NCBI RefSeq assembly: GCF_000304475.1
Contig: NC_018943.1
Span: forward strand, 744,001 to 808,000
DNA from: Kazachstania africana CBS 2517
Lineage: Eukaryota > Ascomycota > Saccharomycetes > Saccharomycetales > Saccharomycetaceae
Length of the DNA: 64,000 nucleotides
Direction: 5' to 3'
The number at the start of each line of letters is the position of its first letter. The stretch's first letter is position 1. The notes below the pieces were generated by a model. The model did no database searches. It was not told the DNA's origin and saw only the letters and a program-made list of their open reading frames with translations. Below are positions 39,660 to 48,969 of this stretch, in pieces. A program made the position numbers and the translations under genes.

Positions 39660-40709
39660 ATGTCGAAGCCAATTGTCTTAAGGTTAGGTAAGATTACATA
39701 TGCTCAGAAAGAGTGGGAAGAAGCCAAAAAGGTTGTAGAAGTCCTCACTGTTCCAGAATCCACCACACGTAACGAATTCATTAGAAGGCTGAAAGATCCG
39801 AATGACAAATTATCAAAAATTAGTGCAATTGCTAGAACTTATGAAAGTATAGCACAGACAGGAAGATTTGACAAGGAAATTGCCGAAAGCTTACCGAACT
39901 CCTGCGTAGCTGTATGCCATACCGGTGCAGGCTACGACCAGATTGATGTACAATACTTTAACGAGAGACATATCCAGGTATCTCATACACCAGGGTTTGT
40001 GGATAATGCCACAGCAACCACACACGTCTTCTTACTGCTGGCAGCAATGAGAAACTTCGTTTGGGGCGCACGTAATTTGCGTGCTGGAAAATGGACTGAT
40101 GGTAATGGAGGACAAAAAGCTGGAGCAGATGTAGATTTTGGCCATGATCTTGAAGGTAAGACTATTGGTATAGTAGGTCTTGGTGGAATTGGTCGTGCTC
40201 TACTCAAGAAGCTAAAACCTTTCGATTTCTCGAGAATTCTTTATTCTAACAGACGTAGGCTATCTGCAAATTTGGAAAATGGTGCGGAATTTGTTGATTT
40301 CGAAACATTACTTAAGGAATCTGATATTATTTCAATCAGCGTTCCATTAAACTCCGAAACGAGGCACCTATTCAATAAGGAAACATTTGCCAAGATGAAA
40401 GATGGTGTTGTAATTGTTAATACCGCTCGTGGACCAGTTATCAATGAATCCGATCTAATTGATGCTTTGAAAACTTGTAAGGTTAGAGCTGCTGGATTAG
40501 ACGTCTTTGAATTTGAGCCCATAGTTCCTCAAGAATTATTAGATATGCCACAAGTTGTTACTATTCCACATATGGGTACTTATTCGGTAGAAACCAGGAA
40601 GAGCTTGGAAGTTCATGTAATTGATAATGTTGTTAGCGCTGTCACTGCGAACAAAGTTGTGTCATGTGTGCCAGAAATCAAGAATGAAAAATGGTTCCTT
40701 GAATTATGA
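39660..40709 (+). CDS. GOR1: Glyoxylate reductase Gor1 (D-2-hydroxyacid dehydrogenase family)
   Basis: A 349-residue NAD(P)H-dependent reductase (S. cerevisiae 350) that converts glyoxylate to glycolate. The Rossmann motif GIVGLGGIGRALL lies in the centre. The catalytic Arg is in NTARGPV near 253, the Glu in VFEFEP near 283, and the His in PHMGT near 302. The substrate-side block VCHTGAGYDQIDV is conserved. The frame continues 11 codons upstream to a GTG, but the family starts with MSKPIVL, so ATG 39660 is chosen. Confidence 0.93.
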   Translation: MSKPIVLRLGKITYAQKEWEEAKKVVEVLTVPESTTRNEFIRRLKDPNDKLSKISAIARTYESIAQTGRFDKEIAESLPNSCVAVCHTGAGYDQIDVQYFNERHIQVSHTPGFVDNATATTHVFLLLAAMRNFVWGARNLRAGKWTDGNGGQKAGADVDFGHDLEGKTIGIVGLGGIGRALLKKLKPFDFSRILYSNRRRLSANLENGAEFVDFETLLKESDIISISVPLNSETRHLFNKETFAKMKDGVVIVNTARGPVINESDLIDALKTCKVRAAGLDVFEFEPIVPQELLDMPQVVTIPHMGTYSVETRKSLEVHVIDNVVSAVTANKVVSCVPEIKNEKWFLEL

Positions 40710-41166
40710 AAGAGCATTACTGTTGAAAGGACTTTTTTACAATGAATATGTGTGATGTTTTCTTTTTTTGATATATGTAAATATTTTCATATCTCCATAA
40801 TACGAATAAATAAGACTCGGTATGACTTGTCATTATATCTACTGACTTATATATTCAAATAGTCAAATGATTTTTTCTTCAGAAAACTTTTTTTTGTCAG
40901 CTTTGAGCAGGTTCCAGAAGTCGGTAACTAACGTTTTGTACTTTATAGAAGCATTAAATAATGACACTTAAAAATTAATCTTAGATATTACTGAAATTTT
41001 ATCTAAAATCGAGCTTGGATATTTAAAAAAGTTATTACTTATTTATTTAGAATGTAGACACAATTTAAAAAGTACACGGCTGCCTCAGTCCTGGAAGCCG
41101 TATATATAAATATTAAATTTGGTATTTGTCAAGTAAAGGAAACTGTTTTCGTTCTCATATGTTTAG
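40710..41166. other. GOR1-BOR1 convergent intergenic region
   Basis: 457 AT-rich bases between the ends of two converging genes. No reading frame, RNA gene or repeat is supported. Confidence 0.55.
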
Positions 41167-42924
41167 CTACTTGTCTTTTGTCAAAGGTGAGGTGAACTCG
41201 TCATCATCCGTAATTATGATGTTTTCGTTTGTGTCTGTTGGTATCGTTGTTAAATTTTGAGAGTCATCGATGCCAGTTGTGTAGCTAGTATCGTCATTTG
41301 CACCTTCTTTCTCTATGTCTTCTTTAGGCGGACTACAGAGATTTTCCAGCAATAGATTTTTAATGGTGAAACTTTGTGCCACATTTGGATCAAGAATTTC
41401 AAGTTCTTCCTTGGTGAAAAAACGAGGAAAGAGAAAGCATACCAACACAGTCAGTAATAAAACAATGGGGAATGCAATGGCTGCTATAGTAGCACTAATA
41501 GCTATTTCTGCAGCAGCACCTATAACACCTAAAGAGATGAATAATATAAAGGCTCTTTTGCGGACCTTCAATAAGGGAGAAGCCGGATCTTTTTTTAATG
41601 GATCAGTGAAAAACCAAAATATCCTTTGCATTATGACACTATCGAGAACACCTTGGAAGCCCATTAGGAAGAATAAACCTGAAAGAACAGCTTGAGGTAT
41701 TTGACCAAGGCAAACTAATAAAGGCCTAGTCATTGTTCCTATCATTAGTAAACCTTGCACTGTATTTGTAAATCGTTGTTCCACACATCTCACCACATTC
41801 ATGTCTCTATCATGGACAAGTAGAGTCTTAGTATGTAATGGAGCTTGCGGTATCAAACCATTTGGAGCAGGGATTCCCAGAACACCAGCGATACCTGTTG
41901 TGATGCCTAATAATGCATAATCCCAGTGGAATGCTGAGGGCTTTTTCAATTTGTACTGGTAGCGTTGTGCCATTAAAGATGATACATTGTGATCGAAATA
42001 AAAAAGGATCGTTACGATGATTCCAAAAGGCAGAGCTATGAAGACATTCCTCGTAGATATTGGCTCATAAGCCAACCAAGTGCTCCTACTACGTTCTCTC
42101 GTAGCAGTTGGAATGAAAGCTTTGGTAATAGGCAATTTTTCAAACTTGACATTATTCAGCTCTCCACCAAAATGAATGAATGCGGACCAAAATAATACAG
42201 ATAATGCAGTGGAATAGTCTGAAATAAATGTTCTTATCTTATGGTTAAATAGAGGTGTCCTAGTGGCCTGTTTAAACATGAAACCAAATATAAACATTAC
42301 GAGGGCCACTACGACGCTTGCAAAACCGCTCTCAATGGTTCCATATTTATATTGTCTTCCTAGAATCTGAATTCCTTTCTGAATATAAACGACACTAATG
42401 AAAAGACCAAAAATGTCACAGGGAAATGTCGTGACATATTGTAAAAGAGAAACTGCATTGGTAAAAGCTAGTATCAAATGGAAAATCATTGCCCAGATGC
42501 ATATCCAAAACATGAAACCAAAGAAATTCGCATTGAGAGGTTTGATAATAGAATATACGGTGTAGTTGAAAATTGTTATTGGACCTGTCACACCAACGAT
42601 ACAAAGAGGTTGTCCTGCAAATAATCCAAAAACGACGCCTCCGAGAGCACTTGCCAATAAAATTTCGTTGACGCCGTAAAGATTGTCTGTTCTATCGAAT
42701 GCATCCTGGGCAAATGCAATGGCAGGCAATAGATTATTGAAGTAAGTTTCCACTAATGAAGGTATTACACGGTAATCCCACGCATCTCTCCAATCCTGCC
42801 AGTAATAAGGGAATCTATCCTTGAAATCCATATATATTCCCTTCCCTAGCGGTGGGAAATGGCGCCTCTTCTGTTTTAGGCCTGTATCTACAGTATTACC
42901 TGATGTAGAAGAAGCATCAGTCAT
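41167..42924 (-). CDS. BOR1: Boron exporter Bor1 (SLC4-like anion transporter)
   Basis: A 585-residue multi-pass membrane protein (S. cerevisiae 576) that exports borate and other anions across plasma or vacuolar membranes. After a short cytosolic N terminus (GIYMDFKDRFPYYWQDWRDA) come about 12-14 membrane spans. Family motifs include NNLLPAIAFAQDAFDRT, FAGQPLCIVGVTGPI and GIPAPNGLIPQAPLHTKTL. The C terminus is acidic and hydrophilic. It lies between GOR1 and MET2 as in S. cerevisiae YNL275W. Confidence 0.93.
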   Translation of the reverse strand: MTDASSTSGNTVDTGLKQKRRHFPPLGKGIYMDFKDRFPYYWQDWRDAWDYRVIPSLVETYFNNLLPAIAFAQDAFDRTDNLYGVNEILLASALGGVVFGLFAGQPLCIVGVTGPITIFNYTVYSIIKPLNANFFGFMFWICIWAMIFHLILAFTNAVSLLQYVTTFPCDIFGLFISVVYIQKGIQILGRQYKYGTIESGFASVVVALVMFIFGFMFKQATRTPLFNHKIRTFISDYSTALSVLFWSAFIHFGGELNNVKFEKLPITKAFIPTATRERSRSTWLAYEPISTRNVFIALPFGIIVTILFYFDHNVSSLMAQRYQYKLKKPSAFHWDYALLGITTGIAGVLGIPAPNGLIPQAPLHTKTLLVHDRDMNVVRCVEQRFTNTVQGLLMIGTMTRPLLVCLGQIPQAVLSGLFFLMGFQGVLDSVIMQRIFWFFTDPLKKDPASPLLKVRKRAFILFISLGVIGAAAEIAISATIAAIAFPIVLLLTVLVCFLFPRFFTKEELEILDPNVAQSFTIKNLLLENLCSPPKEDIEKEGANDDTSYTTGIDDSQNLTTIPTDTNENIIITDDDEFTSPLTKDK

Positions 42925-43405
42925 TTTATATGCTAAGTTAGTAAATGATGTTAAGTTACTAAAAGGTTACCAATTTATGTTCCGAAGCGTTGAAAGAGTT
43001 CGACTCAACTAAACCCTATAAATAGAAATATATATATATATATATATCCTTTAGAGTAAAGAGAAGATGTCCAATTAAAATGCTCCTTAAATGTGTAAAC
43101 TCGATCTGGAAGAAGCCCTGTCAAAAGGCACTTATCTTTGAAGGATTACTATTTTTTAAACTATCTCTACGTAATATGATGAGCTTTCTTGACATCGTTT
43201 ATCGCACGGCTGCACAATGCGTGGATACACATTCCGACCAAATTCCCTACGGGGAAACTCCCATTTTCAAGAAATGGAATTTATTGGTGAAAGACCGATT
43301 TATAGGATATATGATGCTAATTAGTGTTAAACAGAATAGGATGGCAGGGTCTAGATTTTGTCATATGATGATTTGTTTACACGTTTATGTACTAGTATAT
43401 GAGAG
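42925..43405. other. BOR1-MET2 intergenic region
   Basis: 481 bases containing the BOR1 promoter and MET2 3' flank, with an (AT)n run at about 43028-43046. A plus-strand ATG frame from 43080 crosses it and enters MET2 antisense; it is probably spurious. Confidence 0.55.
43028..43046. repeat. (AT)n microsatellite
   Basis: About 19 bases of alternating A and T upstream of BOR1; it could act as a TATA element. Confidence 0.8.
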
Positions 43406-44863
43406 CTACCAGTTGGTGACTTCTTCAGCTTCACCGAACACAGAATTTTTAATTTCTTCGTTATTTAAATCACTGCAGTCCCATTTAACTGGGCTCGATT
43501 CCGTTATAGTTTTACAGTTCTCCTTCAAGAAATTCTTGATCAGCTCATTGATCAGTTTGAACTCAAGTAAGAATGCATCATGGCCCTCTGGGGACTGGAT
43601 CTTCTCTAATCTGGAGTTAGGTATGTGATCTGCTAAGAATTCTTGTTCTGAAAAGGTGAAAAGGCCATCAGAGCTGATACCTATGACTAATGTTGGTTGT
43701 TTGATGCTATTTAAAACTTTTTCGATGTCTTCATCGTATTCCATTCTATCACGTGCTAGATCATGCGTATCCAGCTTTCTCGTTATGGCAATGTATGAGT
43801 TGGCATCAAAACGATGGATGAATTTTGTTCCTTGATAACGTAAGTATGATTGTGCAGAAAAGTACGTCTGTGCAGGTTTCACTTCTTTGAGTTCCCCCGT
43901 TACGGAGCTCAAAGAAGTTGTAGAACCATATGACGTTATTGACTCATCGTTTGAATCATTCAATGAGGAAGTCGTACTTATACTACCGGGACGTTTTGAT
44001 TCCGAAGATATATGACCATCATTGTGAATCTGTAAGGATTTTTCACTTATGGAATGCGCAGCTCTTTTTACTTGTCTAGATTTTTCTTTCTGCCATGGGG
44101 ATGGAGTCTTTCTAGCAAATTTCTTCTCAAAACTGTTTCTTGATCTATAAGTTAATAGGGCAGACATTCTTGCAGCGGACAGTCCCGACAAAGGAGGATC
44201 ATCTAATGGGTAGTAACCATCCAAGTATTTAGGGTCTGAATAAATAGATTGTCTTTGCGCTTCAGACCATGAAATACACCATGCAGAGTGCCTTGCCGAA
44301 GTCGCTAGTGCAACAAGGTTTTTAACATAGTCTTCACCATAAATGGTGGACCATTCTAATGCTAGCATACCGCCCATAGAGCCACCAATGACACAAGCAA
44401 TCGCTTTTACTCCTAGCGAATCTAGAACTAACCTATGAGCTCTAACGTCGTCACGTACAGTGCATAATGGAAATTCTGGACCATACGGTTCGTTAGTCTC
44501 TTCATCGTAGGATAGAGGTGAAAAAGAACCATATGGCGACCCCATAGAATTCAAGCAAATTATAAAAAATCTTGATGGGTCGAATGCCAGGTCATTACCT
44601 AAAAGTGGTCCCCACCAATCAGACACATCTGAAGATCCAGTCAAAGCATGACAAATAACTAGTACATTATCACCAGTGGCATTTAGTTGACCCCAGGTCT
44701 TATATGCAATGGGGAAGTTTCTAATCTTTAAACCAGATTCTAAGATCAATTCCGGTACCTCAACTATTCTTTGGTTATTGACTAACTTAATGAATGGATT
44801 TTCTCTTGCTAATTCATTGACGTCTAACTCTTTAAGAGATTCACACTTTAAAGTACGTGACAT
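43406..44863 (-). CDS. MET2: Homoserine O-acetyltransferase Met2
   Basis: A 485-residue alpha/beta hydrolase (S. cerevisiae 486) that transfers acetyl from acetyl-CoA to homoserine, the entry step to methionine. The oxyanion-side block VICHALTGSSDVSDWWG, the nucleophile elbow GGSMGGM (Ser near 162) and the C-terminal catalytic His in GHDAF (near 430) are all present. A low-complexity Ser-rich insertion (about 265-330) is typical of the yeast enzymes. The upstream region carries Cbf1 and Met31/32 motifs, consistent with sulfur-starvation control by Met4. Confidence 0.97.
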   Translation of the reverse strand: MSRTLKCESLKELDVNELARENPFIKLVNNQRIVEVPELILESGLKIRNFPIAYKTWGQLNATGDNVLVICHALTGSSDVSDWWGPLLGNDLAFDPSRFFIICLNSMGSPYGSFSPLSYDEETNEPYGPEFPLCTVRDDVRAHRLVLDSLGVKAIACVIGGSMGGMLALEWSTIYGEDYVKNLVALATSARHSAWCISWSEAQRQSIYSDPKYLDGYYPLDDPPLSGLSAARMSALLTYRSRNSFEKKFARKTPSPWQKEKSRQVKRAAHSISEKSLQIHNDGHISSESKRPGSISTTSSLNDSNDESITSYGSTTSLSSVTGELKEVKPAQTYFSAQSYLRYQGTKFIHRFDANSYIAITRKLDTHDLARDRMEYDEDIEKVLNSIKQPTLVIGISSDGLFTFSEQEFLADHIPNSRLEKIQSPEGHDAFLLEFKLINELIKNFLKENCKTITESSPVKWDCSDLNNEEIKNSVFGEAEEVTNW

Positions 44864-44946
44864 CTTTTGAATTATTCCAGACTGAAATGTTGGTCATTAT
44901 CCTCAAGAAAGAAGCCAAAATGTCAAGGGCACACATGTGTAGTAAA

Positions 44947-44958
44947 TATATATATATA
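44947..44958. promoter_or_regulatory. MET2 TATA element
   Basis: A TATATATATATA run about 85-95 bases upstream of the MET2 ATG. Confidence 0.55.
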
Positions 44959-45008
44959 AAGGATATTTGTTTGTGTTACCATGAGATTTCATATCCGGGA
45001 CCTTATTT

Positions 45009-45018
45009 AAACTGTGGC
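45009..45018 (+). promoter_or_regulatory. Met31/Met32 site
   Basis: AAACTGTGGC contains the full Met31/32 consensus AAACTGTGG, about 150 bases upstream of MET2. A second core, GCCACAG (CTGTGGC on the minus strand), lies at 45218-45224. Confidence 0.75.
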
Positions 45019-45178
45019 TGAGACAAATCATGTCAATAGTGCAAATTTCTCATAGAATATGCACAAGTATAATCAAAGCAATGCTTACTCCACAACGAAA
45101 CGGAATGGGGCCTCATGGGATGTTGCAATTCTGAAGTTAAAGGTATGGCGGCGATAGTGGCACTGAAAAAGGATACCG

Positions 45179-45186
45179 TCACGTGA
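45179..45186. promoter_or_regulatory. Cbf1 site TCACGTGA
   Basis: Palindromic TCACGTGA, the classic Cbf1-Met28-Met4 element of yeast MET genes, about 320 bases upstream of MET2. Confidence 0.75.
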
Positions 45187-45265
45187 ACACGGCGTTCTTT
45201 GATGGGATTTCGCCGAAGCCACAGTGAAGTGTGGAAATCGTGTTTTTGGACAAATAATCAAATTA

Positions 45266-45272
45266 CACGTGA
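45266..45272. promoter_or_regulatory. Second Cbf1 site CACGTGA
   Basis: ACACGTGA with a CACGTG core, about 400 bases upstream of MET2 and close to the CAF120 stop. Confidence 0.6.
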
Positions 45273-45383
45273 TCCCGATTAGGGTTGGGTCGAGCATCGT
45301 TAGGGTTGATCATGGGTAATAAAGAACTGTCTATGTGCTATTGTTACATGGTATATCCGTGTATGCTTATATATATAATATGA

Positions 45384-48300
45384 TTAAGAACCATATGGAT
45401 TTTTCTTAATCGCATTAGAATCCGGCATGAACTGTGAGAAACCACCACCTCTTGGACCACCGTGCTGCTGCTGTTGTTGCTGCTGTTTTTGATTGTTTGG
45501 AGCCATTATTCTCTGTGGTTGTATCTGTTGTGGCGAATATGGACGTTGAGATCCATAATTGTTAGGTGGATGCACTGGCATAGGGATTGGTTGTGGCCCC
45601 ATTCTTGGTACAGGTCTTGAATGCCGTTGTGGGCCTACAGGACCTTGCGGGAAGTATTGTTGTTGTGACGAATACTGCCTTGTTTGATAACCCTGCTGCT
45701 GTGGAGATGGATAGTATCTCTGCTGCGGAGGAGGAGGATAATATTGCATCTGTGGATGTTGTTGGTATTGTTGAGGTGGAATTCGCATTGGTGCGGATTG
45801 ATAGTTTTGCTGGTAGTCTTGTGGGTTTCTCTGCAGTTGAATCTGGGGATAACCCTTTTGGAATCCTTGATTTGGAATTACGTAGTTACTGCGAGCGTTG
45901 TTTGGGTCATAGTCCTCCTGTGGAATAGCAACACCAGACTGTGTTGGTGTCAATGGGCGCTGATTATGATGTGTTAGCTGTACCGGTGGTTGGTGGCCAT
46001 GTTGAGAGGGCTGTGATAATTCTTCGTGTGTATGAACTTGTGGCTCTTGACGATTATTATCCAAATCCTTTGGCGGTTCTTGATTACTGCGCTTTGCATA
46101 TGGGTTCAATATTCTTAAACCCTTTTGACGCACCTTGTCTGTTGGGTTCTTTTCTGTTGAAGGCATCTGTTCATGTGCATAACTGTGGTTTTCTTGTCCA
46201 TGATTCCGCTTGGTACCTTCAATTCTAGTTTTCTTGGTATAATTCTTCTCCATTTCCAAAATTTCACTCTGCTCGACAAAGTCTGTAGCAAAGATATCTC
46301 CGTTAGATGACCTTGTATCCTCTCTTGACATTAAATTACTCATTCGAGCTTTTAACTCATCCTTCTCATTATTATTCAAAAGTTCGGATGTGAATTTTAA
46401 TTCGTCATCCTCTCCCATAGAAGATCTACCGAACGGATCGCTAGCATAATTGTCATAAATTGAGCCTAATTCGGATTTTGTATTTCGATGATCGTTCTTT
46501 TCGGGAATTTTCAATTGATCTTTCTTTTCAAATTTATCAAATGTAGAATTGGTTATCTCAATTTTCATTCCCTTCTTCAAACCTGAAGCAACATTTTCCC
46601 CTTCCACAGCCAATTCGGCCAAATTAGTAACTATATCATTAGAAGGATATGGTTTAGCACCGCTTGATTCCGTTTCTTGGCTACAGCTAGGCGTATTACC
46701 ATTATTAAATATGTTTGGTTCTGGCTGATTGTTGATTGTTGCCCTAGATATTTCATGAAATTTCTGCGATTGCGACTTGGAAGCTTGTCCTGTTCTTCCA
46801 TACGCATTAGAAGATGGTGTGCTATTGAATGGGATATTTTTATTATATTCTGCTGGTGGATTTAATGAAGGAGATCTAGGTGCTGCAGCGGGTAGTTCTG
46901 TAGGTTTCCAAGCCAGATTGCTAACGCCAGCTCTCGGCATTTCAGGCAAATGTATTCCTTCATTCTTGCTATCATTTTTTATAACAGCAGGGCTATTTTT
47001 CCGGACAGACGTCTTTGGAAGTTCTGCCATATCACCATGACTATCGTTACGAGGATATATATCATTTGTTCGCTCATTTGCGGTATTAATTATCTTCGAT
47101 ACAGATTTCTGGCTATCGTTTAAACTTGATGATTCTGGAAGTGTGAATTCTCTCAATAAACTATTGTTAACTGGCTTAGTTGAAGTTTTAGGTAAGCTTG
47201 AGTTCGACTTAGAAGCGTTTGACATTCTGTCATAAGGTCCAAAAGTAGGAGACGCACTCAGCTTATTATTGAACGCAGAATTTGATCCTTCAAATAATTC
47301 TGCAGAGCCAAGGATAGGTGATGATATGGCTCCCGTTAATTTTGCTGTAGAACCGCAACCAGAATACCCACGAGCACATTTGTTCTGCAATAGGTCAGTA
47401 ATATACCTGTCCCAGTCCTTACCGTCCCAGTTTGTACTAGGGGATGAATTGGCCGTTACCAATAGATCGTCCACATCCAGGTAGTACACATGAGGTAGTA
47501 CCGGGAGGGCAAATAACAATGAGTTTGGATCATCCTTATTAGAAATTAACTTTGTAGGTCTGCCATACAGTTTAAATGCATTCATTGCCGGTATTAAAAA
47601 TCTTACAATTGTATCATAACCAGCTACAGCATTATGTCTTTCTGGCATGATAAATAGATTTGAGGTTTGGGAACTTGATTCGTTTTCAATTGTTATAGTG
47701 CCCTCTAATTTAATAATGGTAGAATCATCGATCAATTGTGGCGCAGATGGGTATACCGCATATATAGCCTGTGCAGCTGTAACAGTAATCATAGCTTTAT
47801 TTTTCTTTTTCGTCTTTTTATCATCCTCATAAAAATTAATTTGACCAAAAGTGTCTTTCTTTTTTCCCTTCTTCTGTGTTATTACTGCATAGCAACGTTT
47901 CCATGGCATACCAGTGCCGAAGCGTACACTAACCCAATCTTCATAATCAAATTTTGTTGATGCTAAAATGACTCTAATATCACTCAATTTTGCACCTCTG
48001 CTTGATAAAAAAGCACCAGTATAAGCCTCTTGTAAAGCCCTACACTCGTAAAGGCTGAGTCTTATGGCAGCGGTCCAATGGGCAAATGTTTCCTTATCAC
48101 TAAACTGTAAAAAATACCTGTTTTTCAATGTTGTTGATACCACAAGAGAATTCTCCAGTTTTTTGTTTCTCGCTTCTGAAATTCCACTAACTGTATTCAT
48201 CGATTTGATAGTAGCATCCATAAAATTGATATATGTGGGCTTTGATGCTAATTTCTTTAAATCAGCTGTGCCACTTCCGGCCAATTCTTTGGCAGGCCAC

Positions 48301-48629
48301 AACGCAAGTTGTGTACCTATCAACACTGCATATAGTTCTTTCCAAACTCTACCTGCTTGAGATCCATCATTTTTAAGATCATGTAACATTAAAAGTACAC
48401 CTTCATGATATCTTCTATGAGCATGACTTGATAACAACGTGACCATGGGAACTAATTCCTCAGAAAGCTGACCAGATTTGATATATTCTTGAGTATTCGT
48501 CAGACTTTCAAGAGATGGGTCTGAATGTGAACTAAACTGGCTGCTTGAAGGGCTGAATGCATTGTTGCTTGAAGAATTTGACGGTACAGTCAATTTTGGT
48601 GATTTATTACCAGAAAAAATACGTTTCAT
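45384..48629 (-). CDS. CAF120: Caf120, PH-domain Ccr4-Not-associated protein
   Basis: A 1081-residue protein (S. cerevisiae 1060) linked to the Ccr4-Not complex and found at the bud neck. A PH-like domain begins near residue 75 (HEGVLLMLHDLKNDG...WKELYAVLIGTQLALWPAKEL) and a second PH-like segment follows (about 225-350). The long C-terminal half is disordered, with dense Q, P and Y residues and a polyglutamine run of about nine near the end. It ends NAIKKNPYGS. Its ohnologue SKG3 is similar; MET2 and PRM1 as neighbours favour CAF120. Confidence 0.88.
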   Translation of the reverse strand: MKRIFSGNKSPKLTVPSNSSSNNAFSPSSSQFSSHSDPSLESLTNTQEYIKSGQLSEELVPMVTLLSSHAHRRYHEGVLLMLHDLKNDGSQAGRVWKELYAVLIGTQLALWPAKELAGSGTADLKKLASKPTYINFMDATIKSMNTVSGISEARNKKLENSLVVSTTLKNRYFLQFSDKETFAHWTAAIRLSLYECRALQEAYTGAFLSSRGAKLSDIRVILASTKFDYEDWVSVRFGTGMPWKRCYAVITQKKGKKKDTFGQINFYEDDKKTKKKNKAMITVTAAQAIYAVYPSAPQLIDDSTIIKLEGTITIENESSSQTSNLFIMPERHNAVAGYDTIVRFLIPAMNAFKLYGRPTKLISNKDDPNSLLFALPVLPHVYYLDVDDLLVTANSSPSTNWDGKDWDRYITDLLQNKCARGYSGCGSTAKLTGAISSPILGSAELFEGSNSAFNNKLSASPTFGPYDRMSNASKSNSSLPKTSTKPVNNSLLREFTLPESSSLNDSQKSVSKIINTANERTNDIYPRNDSHGDMAELPKTSVRKNSPAVIKNDSKNEGIHLPEMPRAGVSNLAWKPTELPAAAPRSPSLNPPAEYNKNIPFNSTPSSNAYGRTGQASKSQSQKFHEISRATINNQPEPNIFNNGNTPSCSQETESSGAKPYPSNDIVTNLAELAVEGENVASGLKKGMKIEITNSTFDKFEKKDQLKIPEKNDHRNTKSELGSIYDNYASDPFGRSSMGEDDELKFTSELLNNNEKDELKARMSNLMSREDTRSSNGDIFATDFVEQSEILEMEKNYTKKTRIEGTKRNHGQENHSYAHEQMPSTEKNPTDKVRQKGLRILNPYAKRSNQEPPKDLDNNRQEPQVHTHEELSQPSQHGHQPPVQLTHHNQRPLTPTQSGVAIPQEDYDPNNARSNYVIPNQGFQKGYPQIQLQRNPQDYQQNYQSAPMRIPPQQYQQHPQMQYYPPPPQQRYYPSPQQQGYQTRQYSSQQQYFPQGPVGPQRHSRPVPRMGPQPIPMPVHPPNNYGSQRPYSPQQIQPQRIMAPNNQKQQQQQQQHGGPRGGGFSQFMPDSNAIKKNPYGS

Positions 48630-48969
48630 GGCAATATGCGAAAAATCAGGTAAAGAGTTCCTTTGAATACGATGTTCCGCTTATCCTTGAGGAAGAGTTC
48701 TTCAAATTCCAGTGCTGTTCTTTGGGGTTTTTGTGTTTAATGAAGATTAACTTAAAATCATTTTTCAATAACATTGATATCAGTGAAAACAAAGCCATCA
48801 TGCCTTCGCGAATTATGAAAGATTCGCGAAACATATAAGGCTTGCAACCGAGAAGCGACAAACGTCTAGTAAGAATGCGTATTGCTTCAAATTGAACGGC
48901 TAGAATATTAGTTATTAAACGAAGACACAGTTAGACTGTCTGGATATATATATATATATGTTTGTACCA
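48630..48969. other. PRM1-CAF120 intergenic region
   Basis: 340 bases upstream of CAF120, with an (AT)n run at about 48944-48959 close to the PRM1 stop. No gene recognised. Confidence 0.6.

Larger units (their letters stand above)
44864..45383. other. MET2 promoter / CAF120 3' flank
   Basis: 520 bases. It contains a TATA run (44947-44958), Met31/32 sites and two Cbf1 sites, all oriented to serve MET2. No gene like the S. cerevisiae YNL277W-A frame is recognisable. Confidence 0.75.

Noticed and set aside
45179..45272. Centromere CDEI-like elements (CACGTG)
   Set aside because: No AT-rich CDEII and no CDEIII motif follow; the sites fit a MET promoter.
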